Shown here piece by piece: positions 13,616 through 16,738 of a stretch of DNA of 16,738 nt. Source of the stretch: JAAAOH01 sp041686235 (GTDB lineage Bacteria > Spirochaetota > Spirochaetia > DSM-27196 > PWMO01). The stretch is taken from NCBI GenBank assembly GCA_041686235.1, contig JAWLED010000064.1, forward strand, positions 1 to 16,738, given 5' to 3'. The translations under genes and the position numbers were made by a program. How positions within the stretch are numbered: position 1 is the stretch's first letter; each line of letters begins with the position of its first letter. The notes beneath the pieces are model-generated. The model searched no databases. It saw only the letters and a list, made by a program, of their open reading frames with translations, and had not been told where the DNA came from.

Positions 13616-14549
13616 TGTTCGACACTCCCTCGAGAATCGGGGTCACCACGTCGTGGTCCATCTCATAGGCTCCCTCGCGTCGATACTCCTGCAACGGTAC
13701 TCGGTTGACGACGACGTTATCCTTCCCCTCGAACAATTCCTGTTCCACCTCGTCCGCCTGCGGGGAGAGCTCGCTCGTGTACTTATTGTTGAAGCCGGCT
13801 CGTAGCGGTAACTCCAAGTCATTGAGCCCGTCGATAATTCGCTGCGATTCCCGTAGGGACAAATAATCGGGATTGAAGACGACCGCGATGTAGTTGCTGT
13901 CTTTTTTGCTCAATTGCGCGTAGAGGGACACGTAGCGCTTGAACATTTCGTTGAGCTTCTGCATGACCGGATCTTCTTCCTCGGTGTAGGGTAGCACGGT
14001 TTCCGGTCCGTCCTTCTGACCGCTGATATTGTACACCGTGTGGCGCTTTTTCAAGATGTCGCGCCGGATGCGGCGCAGCCGGTCGATCCAGGTTACGCTG
14101 ATATTCGGCAGCGCGAGAATGCGTAACGTCAGGCCGGTCGGCGGTGTGTCGAAGACGATGTAGTCCATGCCGTCCTTGTTTCGAAACGCCTCTTCTAGGA
14201 TAAGCAAGGACGCGTATTCTTCGACGCCCGGCGAGTGCCTGAGCACTTTGAAGTACATGTCGAGGTTGAACGCGCGGGTGTAACTGTATACCTGGGTCAG
14301 AAGCTCCGTATTCTGCTTGAGATACTCTTGGGCCGCCCGGTCAAGATTGGCCTCTTGCAGCCACAAATTGTGGGCAAGTTTCTTCTTCTTGTAGTTGAGC
14401 TCTTTGCCAAAAATGTCGCCGAGATTGTGTGCCGGATCCAGAGAAACGGCAAGCACCTTGTTGCCACGTTGCGCCAACTGCCAGGCCGCGGCGCTTGCAA
14501 GAGTCGACTTCCCGACTCCCCCTTTACCGGTGAAAAAAATTGACTTCAT
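13608..14549 (-). CDS. ArsA/Get3-family ATPase without cysteines, 313 aa
   Basis: This is a deviant-Walker-A ATPase of the ArsA/Get3 group. It shows GKGGVGKS (8-15), switch I SLDPAHNLGD (36-45) and switch II DTPPTGLTLRILALP (134-148), plus the NPDYLSLRESQRIIDGL helix typical of Get3. It is single-domain, as in Get3, not the tandem form of ArsA. It contains no cysteine at all, so it lacks both the ArsA arsenite-binding cysteines and the Get3 zinc CxxC. An arsenic pump role is therefore unlikely. A nucleotide-switch chaperone or targeting factor for membrane proteins is more plausible, though the client is unknown. The start at 14549 has AGGA about 9 nt upstream. It sits between a 113-aa protein and a membrane-anchored protein in the cstA operon. 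Confidence 0.88.
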   Translation of the reverse strand: MKSIFFTGKGGVGKSTLASAAAWQLAQRGNKVLAVSLDPAHNLGDIFGKELNYKKKKLAHNLWLQEANLDRAAQEYLKQNTELLTQVYSYTRAFNLDMYFKVLRHSPGVEEYASLLILEEAFRNKDGMDYIVFDTPPTGLTLRILALPNISVTWIDRLRRIRRDILKKRHTVYNISGQKDGPETVLPYTEEEDPVMQKLNEMFKRYVSLYAQLSKKDSNYIAVVFNPDYLSLRESQRIIDGLNDLELPLRAGFNNKYTSELSPQADEVEQELFEGKDNVVVNRVPLQEYRREGAYEMDHDVVTPILEGVSNSG

Positions 14550-14560
14550 GTTTCTATTTC

Positions 14561-14902
14561 CTAGTCTATATCGAGAAGAGAGCTGACTTCCGCAAGGGCA
14601 TCAGAGGACCGCTCGGCCCTCCTGTTTAGCACTTGTAACTCATGCTCGAGATGCGGGAGGAGCTCGACCGAGAGAGAAGACGGCGGCGAAGGCAAGCCCA
14701 TGAACGAGCCCATCAGGATCAACACGAATACGTTCTCGAGCTCCCGAGCTTCGAACTCGGTAAGCTCGACTGCGTTGTCCCGATGGGCGGTGTCCATGGT
14801 GGAGAAGAAGCCGCGCACGTACCTCCAGGCTTTCCCGAAGATGCCTTCATCCGAATGGTCGGCATTCTGCTTTTCAGTACCTTGCTCTTCCTCTCCACTC
14901 AT
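14561..14902 (-). CDS. Small acidic protein of unknown function in the cstA-ATPase operon, 113 aa
   Basis: I do not recognise the family with certainty. The N-terminus is very acidic and polar (MSGEEEQGTEKQNADHSDEG). The core EFEARELENVFVLILMGSFMG is amphipathic to hydrophobic (about 50-70), followed by GLPSPPSS and then a helical C-terminal region (LLPHLEHELQVLNRRAERS). The hydrophobic part is short and bracketed by charged helix, so it is more likely a protein-binding segment than a membrane span. AAGGAAG upstream supports the ATG at 14902. It lies 21 nt after cstA and 11 nt before the ATPase gene. It may be an adaptor for that ATPase. Confidence 0.7.
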   Translation of the reverse strand: MSGEEEQGTEKQNADHSDEGIFGKAWRYVRGFFSTMDTAHRDNAVELTEFEARELENVFVLILMGSFMGLPSPPSSLSVELLPHLEHELQVLNRRAERSSDALAEVSSLLDID

Positions 14903-14923
14903 GTAACTACTTCCTTTTCTAAT

Positions 14924-16648
14924 TTATGCTCCCGACTCATTGGTCGCCGGCTGCCCTTGCGACTTCACGAAGTCGAAAATGAACACGAAGTTCATGATAA
15001 GCATTACGATCTCGATTACCAAGACCACGATGCCGGTTGCCGGGTCATTTTCAATGGTACCCGGAAGGACGACCACGCTAAACCAGATGATAGCGGCGGT
15101 AACGGTGATCCACAAGAGGTACGCCGGGATCAATGCGGCAAGAGATTTCCCCTTGAGTCGCTTGGTAACCCACGCCGCACCCGTGAGAAGTGCAATAGAG
15201 GCAATCAGCTGATTTGCCGAGCCGAACGACGGCCACAGGACGCTAAAATTGCCGCTCCATCCGAGCCAGATACCGATGGCCGCCGGAATCAGTGAAGCAA
15301 CCCAACGGTTGGTCAAGAAGTTATATGCACCACTTGCCTTGTGCTTCAACGGAAGGAGAAGCTCGGAAAGCGTGTAACGTCCGAGGCGGTTCGTCGTGTC
15401 CAGTGTGGTCATGGCGAACGACGCCACCCACATACCCGCTATTATCTTCACGATGTCGGTCGGTAATACGCTCAGCCATGTCGTTTCGACCATGGCCGCG
15501 TAGGCGCTGGTGAACAACGTCACGTCACCTAACGTTCCCTGCATGGCCTCGGTGTATCCCGGGCCCCAGTTGGCCGCGGTGATTTCAGCTCCGGCGTCCT
15601 GCAACAGCTCCAAACCAAAGCCGGCAATGGAGATGATGACGACGGTCGAGAGAAACCCTTCGAAGAGCATGGCACCGTAACCGATGGGCAGTCCCGCCTT
15701 CTCGGTATCGAGTTGCTTGGACGTCGTCCCTGAGCCGACCAATGAGTGGAAGCCCGAGAGAGACCCGCAGGCAATGATCAGCGGGATGACCGGCCAGAAC
15801 GGCGAGGGCTGGCCGCCGGAGACTATCGGGGAAAAGCTTGTGAAGGCCGGAGCGCTGAAGCCGTTGAAGCTAAAGATGGCTGCAAGGCCACCAAGTGCGA
15901 GACCGGCATACAGCAGCCAGGAGTTCAGGTAGTCACGCGGCTGCAGTAGCACGTCCACCGGGATGGCCGAGGCAATGATGATGTAGAAGAACATGATGAG
16001 AAACCATGCATTTTTGCCGAGCTCGATCGGCATGGCGTTACCACCGATGATGGCAAGTACCAGCATCACGATACCGATGAGGGTGGCCAATCTAAACGGG
16101 ACTTTCAGCCGATACATCAACACGCCGAGTATCAATGCGGCAACCAGCTTGAGCAGATACGCGGACGGGACCGACGGATCCGACAAGAACATACCGCCGA
16201 GAACGGCACTGAACGCACCCACGACCAGGATCAACAGAAAGAACACGAGATAGTAAAACAACCTACTGGTTCGTTTGGTGATGACGTCGGAGGCTACGAA
16301 CTGTACCGAACGGCCGTCGTAGCGGATCGAAGCCATAACTGCCAGGTAATCGTGCACTGCACCGATAAAGATGTTCCCGAACCAGACCCACAGAAGTCCG
16401 GGAACCCAACCCCACGCCATGGCGAGAATGGGTCCCACGATTGGTGCCGCACCGGCGATGGACGCAAAGTGGTGGCCCATCAACACGGGCGTCCTCGCGG
16501 GAACGTAGTCCACCCCGTCAAACATCCGATGAGAGGGTGTTTGATTTTCGTCGCTGGCCTTTACGGTAGTCGTCTCGAGACGCTTTCCATAGGTAAAGTA
16601 CAGAACGAGGTAGACCGCAACACCTGCAATTGCAATGATGGTGGTCAT
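14924..16648 (-). CDS. cstA: CstA-family carbon starvation transporter, 574 aa
   Basis: This is a large inner-membrane transporter of the CstA family, with more than a dozen hydrophobic segments. The family signature is clear near the N-terminus (DGVDYVPARTPVLMGHHFAS, then IAGAAPIVGPILA), along with AVHDYLAVMASIRYDGRSV and the GSGTTSKQL segment in the middle (about residue 308). Family members import pyruvate or peptides under nutrient limitation. At 574 aa it is shorter than E. coli CstA (701 aa), matching the compact form common outside enterobacteria. AGGAGG just upstream of the ATG at 16648 fixes the start. It is the first gene of a minus-strand operon with a small protein, an ArsA/Get3-type ATPase and a membrane-anchored protein. 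A good sigma70-like promoter precedes it. Confidence 0.95.
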   Translation of the reverse strand: MTTIIAIAGVAVYLVLYFTYGKRLETTTVKASDENQTPSHRMFDGVDYVPARTPVLMGHHFASIAGAAPIVGPILAMAWGWVPGLLWVWFGNIFIGAVHDYLAVMASIRYDGRSVQFVASDVITKRTSRLFYYLVFFLLILVVGAFSAVLGGMFLSDPSVPSAYLLKLVAALILGVLMYRLKVPFRLATLIGIVMLVLAIIGGNAMPIELGKNAWFLIMFFYIIIASAIPVDVLLQPRDYLNSWLLYAGLALGGLAAIFSFNGFSAPAFTSFSPIVSGGQPSPFWPVIPLIIACGSLSGFHSLVGSGTTSKQLDTEKAGLPIGYGAMLFEGFLSTVVIISIAGFGLELLQDAGAEITAANWGPGYTEAMQGTLGDVTLFTSAYAAMVETTWLSVLPTDIVKIIAGMWVASFAMTTLDTTNRLGRYTLSELLLPLKHKASGAYNFLTNRWVASLIPAAIGIWLGWSGNFSVLWPSFGSANQLIASIALLTGAAWVTKRLKGKSLAALIPAYLLWITVTAAIIWFSVVVLPGTIENDPATGIVVLVIEIVMLIMNFVFIFDFVKSQGQPATNESGA

Positions 16649-16693
16649 TCTTTCCTCCTAAAGAGATATGGTAGATGTCCTGTTCAATTAAAT

Positions 16694-16722
16694 ATGCTAA
16701 ACCGCTTTCCTCGGCCCGTCAA
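16694..16722 (-). promoter_or_regulatory. Sigma70-like promoter of the cstA operon
   Basis: On the minus strand TTGACG (16722-16717) and TAGCAT (16699-16694) are separated by exactly 17 nt. The first matches five of six bases of TTGACA and the second four of six of TATAAT. The start site would fall near 16687, giving a leader of about 40 nt that contains the AGGAGG ribosome site. Confidence 0.6.
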
Positions 16723-16738
16723 GATTCTTAGATCGATA

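Noticed and set aside
13608..14549. Arsenite pump ATPase (arsA)
   Set aside because: No arsenite-binding cysteines, single rather than tandem domain, and no arsB, arsR, arsC or arsD nearby.

Overview
This window looks like chromosomal DNA from a GC-rich, Gram-negative-type (diderm) bacterium with an anaerobic or microaerobic lifestyle. The clues are a class I (strict-anaerobe type) hybrid cluster protein, a Crp/FNR-family regulator with no Fe-S cysteines, a lipobox lipoprotein, and purine-rich Shine-Dalgarno sites in front of most genes. A free-living spirochaete (Spirochaetota) is my best guess from the overall gene set, but nothing here proves it. I see no tRNA, rRNA, CRISPR array, integrase or insertion sequence.

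Layout. (1) 188-2666 (+): a likely FNR-dependent promoter drives a free-standing 71-aa heavy-metal-associated (HMA) domain protein and an adjacent P1B-type metal ATPase. The ATPase has an unusual CPG transmembrane motif and a low-complexity insertion of about 96 residues in its nucleotide-binding domain. (2) 2788-3318 (+): a small multi-spanning membrane protein of unknown function. (3) 8105 down to 3448 (-): a tight four-gene operon in which every junction overlaps. In order it encodes a substrate-binding-like protein with an N-terminal DUF1858-like domain and no signal peptide, a HypB/UreG-like GTPase with two CxxC pairs, an ABC-type ATPase also with a DUF1858-like N-terminus, and Hcp. A divergent Crp/FNR regulator (8202-8861, +) shares the control region, which holds a perfect TTGAC-N4-GTCAA palindrome. 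(4) 8943-9824 (+): a ferritin-like/VIT1 fusion (MbfA-like iron exporter family) behind a Fur-box-like palindrome. (5) 9926-10708 (-): a DUF72 protein. (6) 10795-11830 (+): a lipoprotein with a Pro-Glu/Asp stalk and a lamin-tail domain, interrupted by a 100-N assembly gap that is probably artefactual. (7) 11835-12728 (-): a DUF368 (PopT-type polyprenyl-phosphate translocase) protein. (8) 16648 down to 12908 (-): a CstA carbon-starvation transporter, a 113-aa protein, a cysteine-less ArsA/Get3-type ATPase and a membrane-anchored protein, arranged as an operon with a good sigma70-like promoter.

How the genes fit together. The most interesting part is region 3. An ABC ATPase and a periplasmic-binding-fold protein occur without a permease or export signal, and are translationally coupled to a metallochaperone-like GTPase and to Hcp. 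This looks more like a cytoplasmic maturation, metal-delivery or electron-supply machine for Hcp than an importer. The regulator next door has the E--SR recognition-helix signature expected for TTGAC/TTGAT half-sites, and the palindrome sits where a class II activator site would for the hcp operon. A related FNR-like box sits in the same geometry upstream of the metal ATPase, so one nitrosative/redox regulon could link them.

Three short, extremely GC-rich intergenic islands (3319-3447, 9825-9925, 12760-12898) with hairpins and short repeats recur at gene 3' ends. The ATPase insertion has similar composition.
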